Assembly (NCBI GenBank): GCA_021156265.1
Contig: JAJNBR010000060.1
Coordinates: forward strand, 1-12,031
DNA from: Flavipsychrobacter sp.
GTDB lineage: Bacteria; Bacteroidota; Bacteroidia; Chitinophagales; Chitinophagaceae
Length of the DNA stretch: 12,031 bases
Direction of reading: 5' to 3'
Within the stretch, counting starts at the first letter, position 1. Each line of letters starts with the position of its first letter. The notes below the pieces were generated by a model. The model was not told the DNA's origin. It saw only the letters and a program-made list of their open reading frames with translations, and made no database searches. Positions 5,340 through 11,875 of the stretch are shown one piece after another. The position numbers and the translations under genes are program-made.

Positions 5340-7067
5340 ATGATAAAAAAGCTGCTCCTGTTATTGTCTATCGTTCATATTACTGCCAAGGGTCAGCAAT
5401 TGACCGTATTTGAAGAGAGCAAAGGATCGCGCTCAGCAACATATAGTCAAACCATTGATTTCTATAAGGCACTGGATGAAAAATACTCAACAATAAAGAT
5501 GCAGGAGGTGGGCGCTACTGATGTGATGTACCCGCTGCACGTGGTACTGTGCAATAATAGCAGCAGTTTTAATATAGAAGAGTGGAAAAATAGCGGCAAA
5601 CTCGTCATCCTTGTCAATAACGGCATCCACCCGGGCGAGCCGGATGGCATCGACGCCAGCATGATGCTGTTGCGCGATATAGCCTCAGGAAAGGTTAAAC
5701 TGCCCGATAACGTGATGCTGGCGGTAGTGCCCGTGTTTAATATAGGCGGCGCCCTGAACCGCAACAGTGTCAGCCGCACCAACCAGAACGGACCTGAAGA
5801 GTATGGCTTTCGCGGCAATGCGCAGAACCTGGACCTGAACAGGGATTTCATCAAGCTGGACGCTAAGGAAACGCAGAGCTTAGTGCAGCTCTTCCATAAG
5901 CTGGACCCGGACCTGTTCATCGACAACCATGTCAGTAATGGCGCCGATTACCAGCACGTGATGACCCTGCTTTCTACCCAGCATAACAAGCTCGGCGGTA
6001 GCATGGGCAAATACCTGAACGAAAAGCTGGAGCCGGCTATCTATGCCGATATGAAAAAGCGTGGGTACGACCTTGTGCCGTATGTCAACCATTGGGGGCA
6101 TACACCGGACAAGGGTTGGATCGCATTTCACGAAGGGCCAAGATTTGCCAGTGGCTTTACATCGCTGTTCCAGACCTACGGCTTCGTACCGGAGACGCAT
6201 ATGTTAAAGCCGTTCAAAGACAGGGTAGAAGCAACCTATGCCCTAATGTTGAGCCTGATAAAAATAGCCTCGGAAAATGCTGTACAGATCAAAGCAACCA
6301 GGCAACAGGACAGGGCGACGATGCTAAAGGAGCAGGCGTTTACGCTGGAGTGGTCGGTAGATACAACACAGCCATCAACGATACAGTTCAAAGGCTATGA
6401 AGCCGGATACAAACCAAGCGAGGTTTCAGGACAACCAAGGCTGTACTACGACCGCAGCAAACCTTATACAAAGCAAATACCGTTTTACAATACGTATAAC
6501 GCGAAGTCGGAGATCTCCGCGCCGAAGGCCTATGTGATACCGCAGGGCTGGGGTAGAGTGATAGACAGACTGAAGATGAACGGGGTTGAGATGCGACAGT
6601 TGCAACGCGATACCGTGATGGAAGTCCGGGTGTATACCATTTTGACTTACGAAACAGCCAAACGCCCTTACGAAGGTCACTACCTGCACACGAACGTGCA
6701 AGCCGGTAATGACGTGAAAAAATTAAAACTAATGAAGGGCGACTATATCATTCCGCTGGAGCAACGCGCTAAACGCTACCTCATAGAAACACTGGAGCCA
6801 ACCGCGCCCGATGCTTTCTTTGCCTGGGGCTTTTTCGATGCAGTACTGCAGCAGAAGGAGTACTTCAGCGATTACGTGTTTGAAGATGAAGCCGCAGAAA
6901 TTTTAAAGAAGAATCCGGCGCTGGTAAAAATGCTGCAGGAACGAAAAGACCTGGATGCAGCTTTCGCCAGTGACGGAAGGGCACAACTGGAATTCGTTTA
7001 CCAGAACTCACCGCACTATGAGGCAGGGCATATGAGATACCCGGTGTATAGAGTGGAGTCTGATTAA
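5340..7067 (+). CDS. Exported M14 family zinc carboxypeptidase
   Basis: The protein has 575 residues, with a signal peptide at 1-19 (lysine pair, leucine-rich core, ending AKGQ). The M14 metallopeptidase domain covers about 40-310. The zinc ligands are visible as H97 and E100 in GIHPGE and H197 in DNHVSNG. The Asn-Arg pair that binds the substrate carboxylate in carboxypeptidase A corresponds to DLNRDF (R168). E285 in PETHMLKPF fits the catalytic glutamate. All key residues are present, so the enzyme is probably active and trims peptides or peptidoglycan stems outside the cytoplasm; the substrate is not evident. The C-terminal 230 or so residues form an additional region without a recognised motif. 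The stop codon overlaps that of the convergent pterin dehydratase gene. It has a promoter region to itself, divergent from the 79-residue gene. Confidence 0.92.
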   Translation: MIKKLLLLLSIVHITAKGQQLTVFEESKGSRSATYSQTIDFYKALDEKYSTIKMQEVGATDVMYPLHVVLCNNSSSFNIEEWKNSGKLVILVNNGIHPGEPDGIDASMMLLRDIASGKVKLPDNVMLAVVPVFNIGGALNRNSVSRTNQNGPEEYGFRGNAQNLDLNRDFIKLDAKETQSLVQLFHKLDPDLFIDNHVSNGADYQHVMTLLSTQHNKLGGSMGKYLNEKLEPAIYADMKKRGYDLVPYVNHWGHTPDKGWIAFHEGPRFASGFTSLFQTYGFVPETHMLKPFKDRVEATYALMLSLIKIASENAVQIKATRQQDRATMLKEQAFTLEWSVDTTQPSTIQFKGYEAGYKPSEVSGQPRLYYDRSKPYTKQIPFYNTYNAKSEISAPKAYVIPQGWGRVIDRLKMNGVEMRQLQRDTVMEVRVYTILTYETAKRPYEGHYLHTNVQAGNDVKKLKLMKGDYIIPLEQRAKRYLIETLEPTAPDAFFAWGFFDAVLQQKEYFSDYVFEDEAAEILKKNPALVKMLQERKDLDAAFASDGRAQLEFVYQNSPHYEAGHMRYPVYRVESD

Positions 7068-7309
7068 GCTGATTGTCCTATTAGTTTATCTATAGCCAGG
7101 GCCAACTTTCTGTCCCTCTCCGTCACCACATCGCCTGCATCGTGGGTGTTCAGCCACATCTCCACTTTGTTCCAGACATTGGTCCAGCGGGGGTGGTGGT
7201 TTTGTTTTTCGGCCACAAGGGCTACCCTTGTCATAAAGGCAAAGGCTTCCGAGAAATCCTTAAAAGTGAAACTTTGGTAAAGGGCATTGTCTTTTTCTTC
7301 CCAGGCCAT
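7064..7309 (-). CDS. phhB: Pterin-4a-carbinolamine dehydratase
   Basis: I place the start at the ATG at 7309, giving 81 residues beginning MAWEEKDN, the form usual for short Bacteroidota members; a TTG further upstream would add nine residues. The family signature is complete: AEKQNHHPRWTNVWNKVEMW followed by LNTHDAGDVVTERD and LALAIDKL. The paired histidines and the later TH histidine form the active site in characterised enzymes, which dehydrate 4a-hydroxytetrahydrobiopterin during pterin recycling after aromatic amino acid hydroxylation. No hydroxylase gene lies in the window. The gene follows the SET-domain gene by 35 bp on the same strand, so the two are probably co-transcribed. Its stop overlaps that of the M14 carboxypeptidase gene. 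Confidence 0.93.
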   Translation of the reverse strand: MAWEEKDNALYQSFTFKDFSEAFAFMTRVALVAEKQNHHPRWTNVWNKVEMWLNTHDAGDVVTERDRKLALAIDKLIGQSA

Positions 7310-7344
7310 AGCAGATAGTTTAGATATAATGAACAAAGGTCAGA

Positions 7345-7731
7345 TTAAATAGTCTCAAACCAAACCGGTTTTTCGTCATCCCAGTCACCATTATAATTAA
7401 TGGTCAGCTCTTCGCCGGCGGCAATGTCCCGCACCGACCTGATCATAATAGTTTTATCCTCATAGTTCATGAAGTATTCGCAGTTGGACGTGTATGAATG
7501 ATTGTACACCGAGATATAACCCTGCGCCATGCAGCACATCGCGGCTCCATCCGGGTTCCATTCAAATATATAGTCGTGCAGTAAGGTTTGGTCCAGCAGC
7601 TTGCGTTCCTCGCCGCTCATGACTACCACAGGAGAAAGCTCAACAACGGTGTCGGCCGGGATGACCTTGTTGGTGAACACGCCTTTGCCGCGGCCTTCAC
7701 TTTGGGTTATGTATATGGAACCAAGGATCAT
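7345..7731 (-). CDS. Small SET-domain protein (putative lysine methyltransferase)
   Basis: The protein has 128 residues and is little more than a SET domain. The N-terminal SET motif GRGKGVFTNKVIPADTVV is at 13-30, the S-adenosylmethionine-binding and pseudoknot motif appears as YNHSYTSNC at 76-84, and the second half of the pseudoknot as AGEELTINYNGDW at 105-117, including the tyrosine (Y113) expected at the active site. The pre-SET and zinc-binding post-SET modules of many eukaryotic enzymes are absent. Stand-alone SET proteins of this size occur in Bacteroidota and other bacteria; their protein targets are mostly unknown. The start ATG at 7731 is the only reasonable one because motif 1 begins 12 residues later. 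It heads a likely two-gene unit with the pterin dehydratase. Confidence 0.88.
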   Translation of the reverse strand: MILGSIYITQSEGRGKGVFTNKVIPADTVVELSPVVVMSGEERKLLDQTLLHDYIFEWNPDGAAMCCMAQGYISVYNHSYTSNCEYFMNYEDKTIMIRSVRDIAAGEELTINYNGDWDDEKPVWFETI

Positions 7732-7761
7732 GGAGGCAAGATAAGTCCGAATGCCTGAAAT

Positions 7762-7790
7762 GAAAAAGAGCTCCCATTTGGGAGCCCTTT
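7762..7790 (-). terminator. Intrinsic terminator of the first RlpA-like gene
   Basis: GCTCCC (7770-7775) pairs with GGGAGC (7780-7785) around ATTT, and the stem extends through one mismatch to AAAG/CTTT. On the minus strand it is followed by TCTTTTTC. It lies about 25 bp after the stop at 7814 and separates that gene from the SET gene. Confidence 0.75.
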
Positions 7791-7813
7791 CTATATAAAA
7801 ATGGAACTAAATA

Positions 7814-8260
7814 CTAAAGCCTGTTGCCTCGTGCAGCAGCTGTGCGTTGTGCCAGCAGGTGCGGACCAGCCTCAGAGGCCGATACTCGCTCTACACGTAC
7901 TTTGGTGATACCTTTTTGCTGGAACTTCAGGCTTTTAGCGGCCTGGCTTGTAAGGTCGATCAATCGTTTATTAGCCGCGTTCATACGGTCGTTGATACGC
8001 ACATATACTACTTCGCCATTGCTCAGGTTGGTTACTTTGGCATATTCACCCAGTTTCAGGGTGTTGCTGGCTGCAGTAAACTTATCCTGGTCGAAGATCT
8101 CGCCCGTAGAGGTTTGGCGGCCTTCAAACTTATTATGGTAATAACTGGCAATACCACTCGCCTTCACCGGATTTGTAATTTTCCTGCTTTGGGCTTCCAC
8201 ATTCTGATTAAGACCCAGACCTGCTGCTACTACTAAAATGCTCGTTATCAACTTCCTCAT
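7814..8260 (-). CDS. RlpA-like double-psi beta-barrel protein, copy 1
   Basis: The protein has 148 residues with a signal peptide ending NVEAQ at 24, so it is exported. The double-psi beta-barrel domain covers about 36-124, with GIASYYHNKFEGRQTSTGEI, then FTAASNTL, VTNLSNGEVVYVRINDR and RLIDLTSQAA. In Pseudomonas aeruginosa RlpA, a lytic transglycosylase acting on peptidoglycan lacking stem peptides, the equivalent of D91 (NDR) and the histidine of TAAH are the proposed catalytic pair. Here D91 is kept but the histidine position is S65, so activity on peptidoglycan may be lost or changed. There is no SPOR domain, unlike full-length RlpA. By hand count 79 of 107 aligned residues match the neighbouring copy, pointing to tandem duplication. 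Its own terminator follows, and several inverted repeats precede it. Confidence 0.88.
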   Translation of the reverse strand: MRKLITSILVVAAGLGLNQNVEAQSRKITNPVKASGIASYYHNKFEGRQTSTGEIFDQDKFTAASNTLKLGEYAKVTNLSNGEVVYVRINDRMNAANKRLIDLTSQAAKSLKFQQKGITKVRVERVSASEAGPHLLAQRTAAARGNRL

Positions 8261-8282
8261 ATCTCTATCGTTTTGTGCACTG

Positions 8283-8290
8283 CAAAGGTC
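8283..8290 (-). promoter_or_regulatory. Candidate -7 box of RlpA-like copy 1
   Basis: On the minus strand GACCTTTG (8290-8283) is one base from TAnnTTTG and would start transcription about 17-20 nt before the ATG. A competing possibility is TTTG (8365-8362), 21 bp, TACATTAC (8340-8333) further upstream. I cannot choose between them from sequence alone. Confidence 0.35.
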
Positions 8291-8305
8291 CCCCTAAATA
8301 GGCTC

Positions 8306-8378
8306 TAAACCTAGCCGGTATAGGTTTAAAGTGTAATGTATCCCGTTAAAACGGTGTGAACCAAACTGCTCAGTTTGG
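8306..8378. promoter_or_regulatory. Cluster of three inverted repeats upstream of RlpA-like copy 1
   Basis: TAAACCTA/TAGGTTTA (8306-8313 and 8321-8328, 7-bp spacer), CCGTT/AACGG (8343-8347 and 8350-8354) and CCAAACTG/CAGTTTGG (8361-8368 and 8371-8378, 2-bp spacer) follow one another within 73 bp. The first and third are perfect 8-bp arms. They lie in the 270-bp gene-free stretch between the two RlpA-like genes and could be operators or RNA hairpins. Confidence 0.4.
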
Positions 8379-8480
8379 GGTGTGATTGGGGTGCATGTGG
8401 CTGATCTTCAGCGTATTGTGGTGGTTTTCACCCTAAATCCTTTAACATAGCTTTGACACTATGGGGATGCCAGCAAATGA

Positions 8481-8505
8481 CAAAGCCTCCTTAAAGGAGG
8501 CTTTG
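8481..8505 (-). terminator. Hairpin terminator of RlpA-like copy 2
   Basis: CAAAGCCTCC (8481-8490) and GGAGGCTTTG (8496-8505) form a perfect 10-bp stem with a 5-nt loop, 25 bp after the stop at 8531. The U-run on the minus strand is weak (TTTGTCATTTG), but stem strength and position support termination. Confidence 0.65.
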
Positions 8506-8530
8506 AATGATGTTGTGTGTTGTCAGTCTT

Positions 8531-9007
8531 TTACAGTTTGCTGTTGTCGGGTATGCCGGCTGCTTTGCGCTGGGCAATGATAGCTGGCTTGGCTTCCGAT
8601 GCAGGTACGATCTCTACCTTAACCCTTGTAATTCCTTTTTTATGGAATTCAAGTTTCTTAGCTGCGAGGCTGGTCAGGTCTATCACCCGGGTGTTAGACT
8701 TAGCCATGCGGTCGTTGATGCGTACATAGAGCACTTCGCCATTGCTCAGGTTGGTCACTTTTACATAACAGCCCAGCTTGAACTGGTTGCTCGCGGCTGT
8801 AAACCTGTCATTGTCGAAGATCTCACCAGTAGCAGTCTGGCGTCCTTCAAACTTGTCGTGGTAGTAGCTCGCAATACCGTCTTTTACGTCGATGGCCGCT
8901 TTTTCAATATTAGCCGCGACACTATTACCGGTAGCCGAGATCAGATCCTGGGCAATTGCTCCCAGTGAGCCAAACATGAACATTAAAGTAAGTATCAATA
9001 GCCTCAT
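8531..9007 (-). CDS. RlpA-like double-psi beta-barrel protein, copy 2
   Basis: The protein has 158 residues, with a signal peptide ending AIAQ at 20 and a 24-residue linker longer than that of copy 1. The barrel domain covers about 44-132 with GIASYYHDKFEGRQTATGEI, FTAASNQF, VTNLSNGEVLYVRINDR and RVIDLTSLAA. The aspartate expected for lytic transglycosylase activity is D99, while the histidine of TAAH is again serine (S73), with the same 26-residue spacing. A cysteine at residue 80 is absent from copy 1. No lipobox or SPOR domain is seen. The tail after the barrel (PASEAKPAIIAQRKAAG) is conserved between the copies, so it probably matters for function. It lies 68 bp downstream of the helicase gene and has its own promoter-like sequence and terminator. 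Confidence 0.88.
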   Translation of the reverse strand: MRLLILTLMFMFGSLGAIAQDLISATGNSVAANIEKAAIDVKDGIASYYHDKFEGRQTATGEIFDNDRFTAASNQFKLGCYVKVTNLSNGEVLYVRINDRMAKSNTRVIDLTSLAAKKLEFHKKGITRVKVEIVPASEAKPAIIAQRKAAGIPDNSKL

Positions 9008-9025
9008 ACACGTTCCAATTTGAGT

Positions 9026-9057
9026 GCAAAATACTGTTAATAGCCCAAACAGCCAAG
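9026..9057 (-). promoter_or_regulatory. Candidate promoter for RlpA-like copy 2
   Basis: On the minus strand CTTG (9057-9054) is separated by 20 bp from TATTTTGC (9033-9026), a near match to the Bacteroidota -33/-7 pair. A transcript would start about 13 nt before the ATG at 9007, making the gene independent of the helicase upstream. Confidence 0.35.
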
Positions 9058-9075
9058 CTTTTTATTAGGATTTTC

Positions 9076-10875
9076 CTAATATCTTTTGCCTGAACCTTTT
9101 GCGCCGCCCCTGCCTTCGCGTGAGCCATAGCTACCGCGGCCGCTTCCGCTGCCACCTTCGCTGCGGCTACCGCCACGACCACCGCCGCCACCGTACGACC
9201 TGCCGCCGCCATAGCCGCCGCGGTCTCCGCCGCCGCTACCGCTGCGCTCAGGCCTGTCGCCACCGGTGCGTTGCTCTGCTTCTTCCAGGCGCACTTTGCG
9301 GCCTTTGAACTTCTTGGCCGAAAGGGTAGTGACGATGAACTCGGCCGCGCTGGCGCTTACATTAAAGAAGCTGCTCAGGTCGCGCACGGTAATGCGTTCT
9401 ACAAGTCCCGGTTCGATATCGGTAGATTCAGTAATGAACTGCATCAGCCTGTCGGGGGTAGTGATACCATCTTTAATACCCAGGTTGATGAACAGGCGTA
9501 CCGAAGTGCGGCTGCTGCCTGCACCTTTGCTGCCACCTTTGTTCTCGTAACCTGCGTTCAGGTCTTCGGCGTCCTGGTAGGCATCGATAGTTTCTTTCAG
9601 TTGCAACCAAATGAGGCGGCGTATCAGTTCGTCCTTGTCCATTTCCTCGAAACGCTCGTGGATGGATGCCTGGTAAACTGCTGCGAAATCGCCTTTTGGT
9701 TTAGCTGTTTCTATTTTCTCCAGGTAGTGGAACAGGCGCTTGCGCACTACTTCAGCACCATCAGGAATATCGCTGCGGATGAAGCGGGCTTTAACGATGC
9801 GCTCTATCTGGCGTATGCTTGAAATTTCTTTGGGGCTAACTATCGACATACAGATACCTGACTTGCCCGCACGGCCTGTACGGCCGCTACGGTGTGTGTA
9901 CACTTCAGGATCATCCGGCAGTTCGTAGTTAATAACGTGTGTGATGTCGTTCACATCGATACCGCGTGCCGCTACATCAGTAGCTACTATGCACTGCAGG
10001 GCCTTGCTTTTGAAGCGCTCCATCACCTTGCTGCGCATTTTCTGGTCCATATCGCCATGCAGCGGACTAACATGGTAGCCCATGCGCATCAGCTTTTCCG
10101 ACGTGTCCTGGCAATCCTGCTTGGTACGGGTGAATATGATACCATATATACCCGGTGTAAAATCGAGCAGGCGGCGAAGGGTCTCGAAACGGTTATGATG
10201 ATTGGTAACGTAGTATTGGTGGTCGATATTTTCGTTGGTAACGTTGGCACCACCCACAGAAAACTCCTTCCAGCCTGTCATGTAACGCTTGGCGATATTC
10301 CGCACATCGTTATTCATGGTAGCCGAGAACAGCCAGGTGAACTCGCGCGCAGGCGAGCTCTTCAGTATGAACTCGATATCCTCGCGGAAGCCCATGTTCA
10401 GCATTTCATCGGCCTCGTCCAGTACCAGGTACTGAACCTGCTCCAATGAAAGCGCTTTGCGCTCCAACAGGTCTATCAGGCGGCCGGGAGTGGCCACGAT
10501 GATCTGGGGGTTGGCTCTTACTTCGCGAAGCTGGCCGCTGATGGGCACGCCTCCGTATACAGCAGTGGTCTTCAGGCCACGCATGTGAGCGCCATATTTT
10601 TTAAATTCCTCCTGGATTTGCATACACAGCTCGCGTGTAGGGCTTAATACCAGGGCTTGCACATGTTTTTGTGCAACGTCAGTGTGGTGCAGTAGCGGAA
10701 GTCCAAAAGCGGCGGTTTTGCCGGTACCTGTCTGAGCCAGGCCAATTATGTCAGATGGTTGAGATAACAGATGGGGGATTACTTTTTGCTGGATGGGCGT
10801 TGGGGTTTCAAAACCCAGGTCCGCAACGGCACGAGTTAATTCCTCTCTCAGGGAGAGGCTCGAAAATGTGATCAT
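9076..10875 (-). CDS. DEAD-box RNA helicase (DeaD/DbpA-like) with RGG-type tail
   Basis: The protein has 599 residues. All helicase motifs are intact: Q motif around F22-Q29, motif I AQTGTGKT (47-54), Ia PTREL (79-83), Ib TPGR (129-132), II DEAD (153-156), III SAT (184-186), V ATDVAARGID (298-307) and VI HRSGRTGRAG (328-337). A spacer at about 380-450 is followed by a DbpA-type RNA-binding domain at about 458-532. Residues 537-599 form a Gly/Arg/Ser-rich low-complexity tail ending KRY, typical of RNA-binding tails in cold-adaptation and ribosome-assembly helicases. The overall plan resembles CsdA/DeaD, which unwinds RNA during ribosome assembly and at low temperature. A perfect -7 box lies 30 bp upstream of the ATG. 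The tail DNA is low in complexity, and open frames that overlap it in other registers are artefacts. Confidence 0.95.
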   Translation of the reverse strand: MITFSSLSLREELTRAVADLGFETPTPIQQKVIPHLLSQPSDIIGLAQTGTGKTAAFGLPLLHHTDVAQKHVQALVLSPTRELCMQIQEEFKKYGAHMRGLKTTAVYGGVPISGQLREVRANPQIIVATPGRLIDLLERKALSLEQVQYLVLDEADEMLNMGFREDIEFILKSSPAREFTWLFSATMNNDVRNIAKRYMTGWKEFSVGGANVTNENIDHQYYVTNHHNRFETLRRLLDFTPGIYGIIFTRTKQDCQDTSEKLMRMGYHVSPLHGDMDQKMRSKVMERFKSKALQCIVATDVAARGIDVNDITHVINYELPDDPEVYTHRSGRTGRAGKSGICMSIVSPKEISSIRQIERIVKARFIRSDIPDGAEVVRKRLFHYLEKIETAKPKGDFAAVYQASIHERFEEMDKDELIRRLIWLQLKETIDAYQDAEDLNAGYENKGGSKGAGSSRTSVRLFINLGIKDGITTPDRLMQFITESTDIEPGLVERITVRDLSSFFNVSASAAEFIVTTLSAKKFKGRKVRLEEAEQRTGGDRPERSGSGGGDRGGYGGGRSYGGGGGRGGSRSEGGSGSGRGSYGSREGRGGAKGSGKRY

Positions 10876-10904
10876 TAATTAAAGAACTTTTATATAATAA
10901 GCCG

Positions 10905-10912
10905 CAAAGGTA
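10905..10912 (-). promoter_or_regulatory. Candidate -7 promoter box of the helicase gene
   Basis: TACCTTTG on the minus strand (10912-10905) is a perfect TAnnTTTG box, identical to that before the gene at 278. No TTTG is found at the expected -33 distance. The predicted start is about 25 nt before the ATG. Confidence 0.5.
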
Positions 10913-11053
10913 CGGGTATTAAATGGATTTAGGACAGCCGGGGTGTGATTAATAGGTTAAAGCCGGTCTTAAACAGATGGTGGTTAAGCAGATGTGTTGT
11001 TTGTTTTTGTTTGTTATTTGGAGCCATACCGTCAAAGTCCCGGGTGTTATTCG

Positions 11054-11107
11054 CATTGATTAATGATTTTCAATGGTATGCTCATGAGCTCGCTTCGCTC
11101 GGTTGTT
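11054..11107 (+). repeat. 54-bp intergenic repeat, copy A
   Basis: This stretch begins CATTGATTAATG and ends CGCTCGGTTGTT. It matches copy B at 11304-11357 at both ends and in TTTTCAA and CTCGCT between, with small compensating insertions and substitutions. The part GAGC-N7-GCTC could form a small hairpin, which recalls REP-like elements. Confidence 0.5.
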
Positions 11108-11303
11108 GCCGATTGTTGTCGGTTTTGGTGTCAGAACTATGATGAAGGATGATTGCATGATGACTATGATTTGTTCCAACGTAGCTGTTTTGTAACAGTT
11201 TTGAGGCATTCAAACAGGGTGTTTTTTGTAACAATGACGCCTTTGCCTGCGGGTAAAATTCACGCCTGTCTAGCGTTTGGCGGCCAATCTGTTTCAATTT
11301 GTT

Positions 11304-11357
11304 CATTGATTAATGTCTTTTCAAAGGCATTCACGAACTCGCTATCGCTCGGTTGTT
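11304..11357 (+). repeat. 54-bp intergenic repeat, copy B
   Basis: This is the second copy of the element at 11054-11107, in the same orientation and 250 bp away start to start. The first 12 and last 12 bases are identical in both, and the middle is diverged. The equal length and orientation suggest a genuine repeat family rather than chance. Confidence 0.5.
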
Positions 11358-11475
11358 TACAGACGGGGCCCCTTGTGCCTAATTGACGCGCGGTGGGGAC
11401 CAATTAACGCGAGCGTTGTCCGGGAGATGATGGATAATAGAGTTTTCATGGTATATAGTTATTCGTTTGTTGTCG

Positions 11476-11787
11476 CTATTCTTTAACAAGTAGTACATCT
11501 GCTGAGTCCAGGTTCTTGATCTCCTGCGGTACATATCCCGGTTTTGAGAAGCGCACGACGATATCCTTGCAATCAGGTACGCAACCACTCATATGGTTGC
11601 AGACATAGAACGTACCGGTGGAATCGGTATAGGCCTTTTCGTGACCATGGGTTAATACCTCTACGTAAACGCTGTCTAGCGGCAGGTGGTTTTGCGCATC
11701 TCTGACTGTGCCCACCGAACAGCGGTAGCCTTCGCAGGCTGTAAGGACTAATATCGGGAATAGGAGTATCACACGTGAGCGGTTCAT
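11476..11787 (-). CDS. Small lipoprotein with a carboxypeptidase-regulatory-like fold
   Basis: The protein has 103 residues. The N-terminus MNRSRVILLFPILVLTAC is a lipoprotein signal with a good lipobox (LTAC, C18). The mature part reads GTVRDAQNHLPLDSVYVEV, then AYTDSTGTFYV and DIVVRFSKPGYVPQEI, the pattern of a small beta-sandwich of the carboxypeptidase regulatory (CarboxypepD_reg/transthyretin-like) type: a G-x-V start, a variable loop, a D-S-x-G-x-(F/Y) turn and a K-x-G-Y end. Three further cysteines (C23, C63, C69) and C73 could form disulphides outside the cytoplasm. Function is unknown; such domains often act as surface-protein or transport accessories. It is divergent from the exported gene at 11876. 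Confidence 0.75.
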   Translation of the reverse strand: MNRSRVILLFPILVLTACEGYRCSVGTVRDAQNHLPLDSVYVEVLTHGHEKAYTDSTGTFYVCNHMSGCVPDCKDIVVRFSKPGYVPQEIKNLDSADVLLVKE

Positions 11788-11807
11788 GTGTTTGGGGTTT
11801 TCTATAG

Positions 11808-11815
11808 CAAATATA
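11808..11815 (-). promoter_or_regulatory. Candidate -7 box for the 11476-11787 lipoprotein
   Basis: TATATTTG on the minus strand (11815-11808) is a perfect TAnnTTTG box, 20 bp before the ATG. The -33 box is not convincing. It lies within the shared 88-bp divergent region. Confidence 0.45.
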
Positions 11816-11831
11816 CGATAATTTGTTTGTA

Positions 11832-11863
11832 TTTGGTGAAAGCATGTGCTTGTCCTAATTTAG
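11832..11863 (+). promoter_or_regulatory. Candidate promoter for the exported gene at 11876
   Basis: TTTG (11832-11835), a 20-bp spacer and TAATTTAG (11856-11863) match the consensus with one mismatch. The transcript would start near 11869, leaving a very short leader. Confidence 0.5.
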
Positions 11864-11875
11864 TCTGACATTTAT

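Larger units (their letters stand above)
10913..11475. other. Gene-free intergenic region with degenerate repeats
   Basis: I find no credible gene in these 560 bp. The short open frames here lack a recognisable protein and two of them merely span the repeat copies. The region holds a 54-bp repeat pair (11054-11107 and 11304-11357), a 20-bp stretch at 11103-11122 shared with 87-106, a GGGGCCCC palindrome at 11365-11372 and a 10-bp direct repeat at 11381-11390 and 11402-11411. It may be the residue of decayed repetitive elements. Confidence 0.5.

Noticed and set aside
7334..7336. TTG as start of the pterin dehydratase
   Set aside because: The ATG at 7309 gives the length and N-terminus usual for short Bacteroidota members.
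7824..8968. Plus-strand open frames opposite both RlpA-like genes
   Set aside because: They resemble each other only because the coding strands are duplicates; they have no signal or domain of their own.
9063..9081. 8-bp inverted repeat over the helicase stop codon as a terminator
   Set aside because: It is AT-rich and on the minus strand is followed by A residues, not a U-run, so it is a poor terminator.
8925..9263. Alanine-rich open frame on the minus strand
   Set aside because: It is the helicase Gly/Arg tail read in another register and then continues into RlpA-like copy 2; composition explains it.
10945..11386. Two plus-strand open frames sharing LIN-x-F and SLGC
   Set aside because: The shared residues come from the 54-bp DNA repeat; nothing else supports coding.
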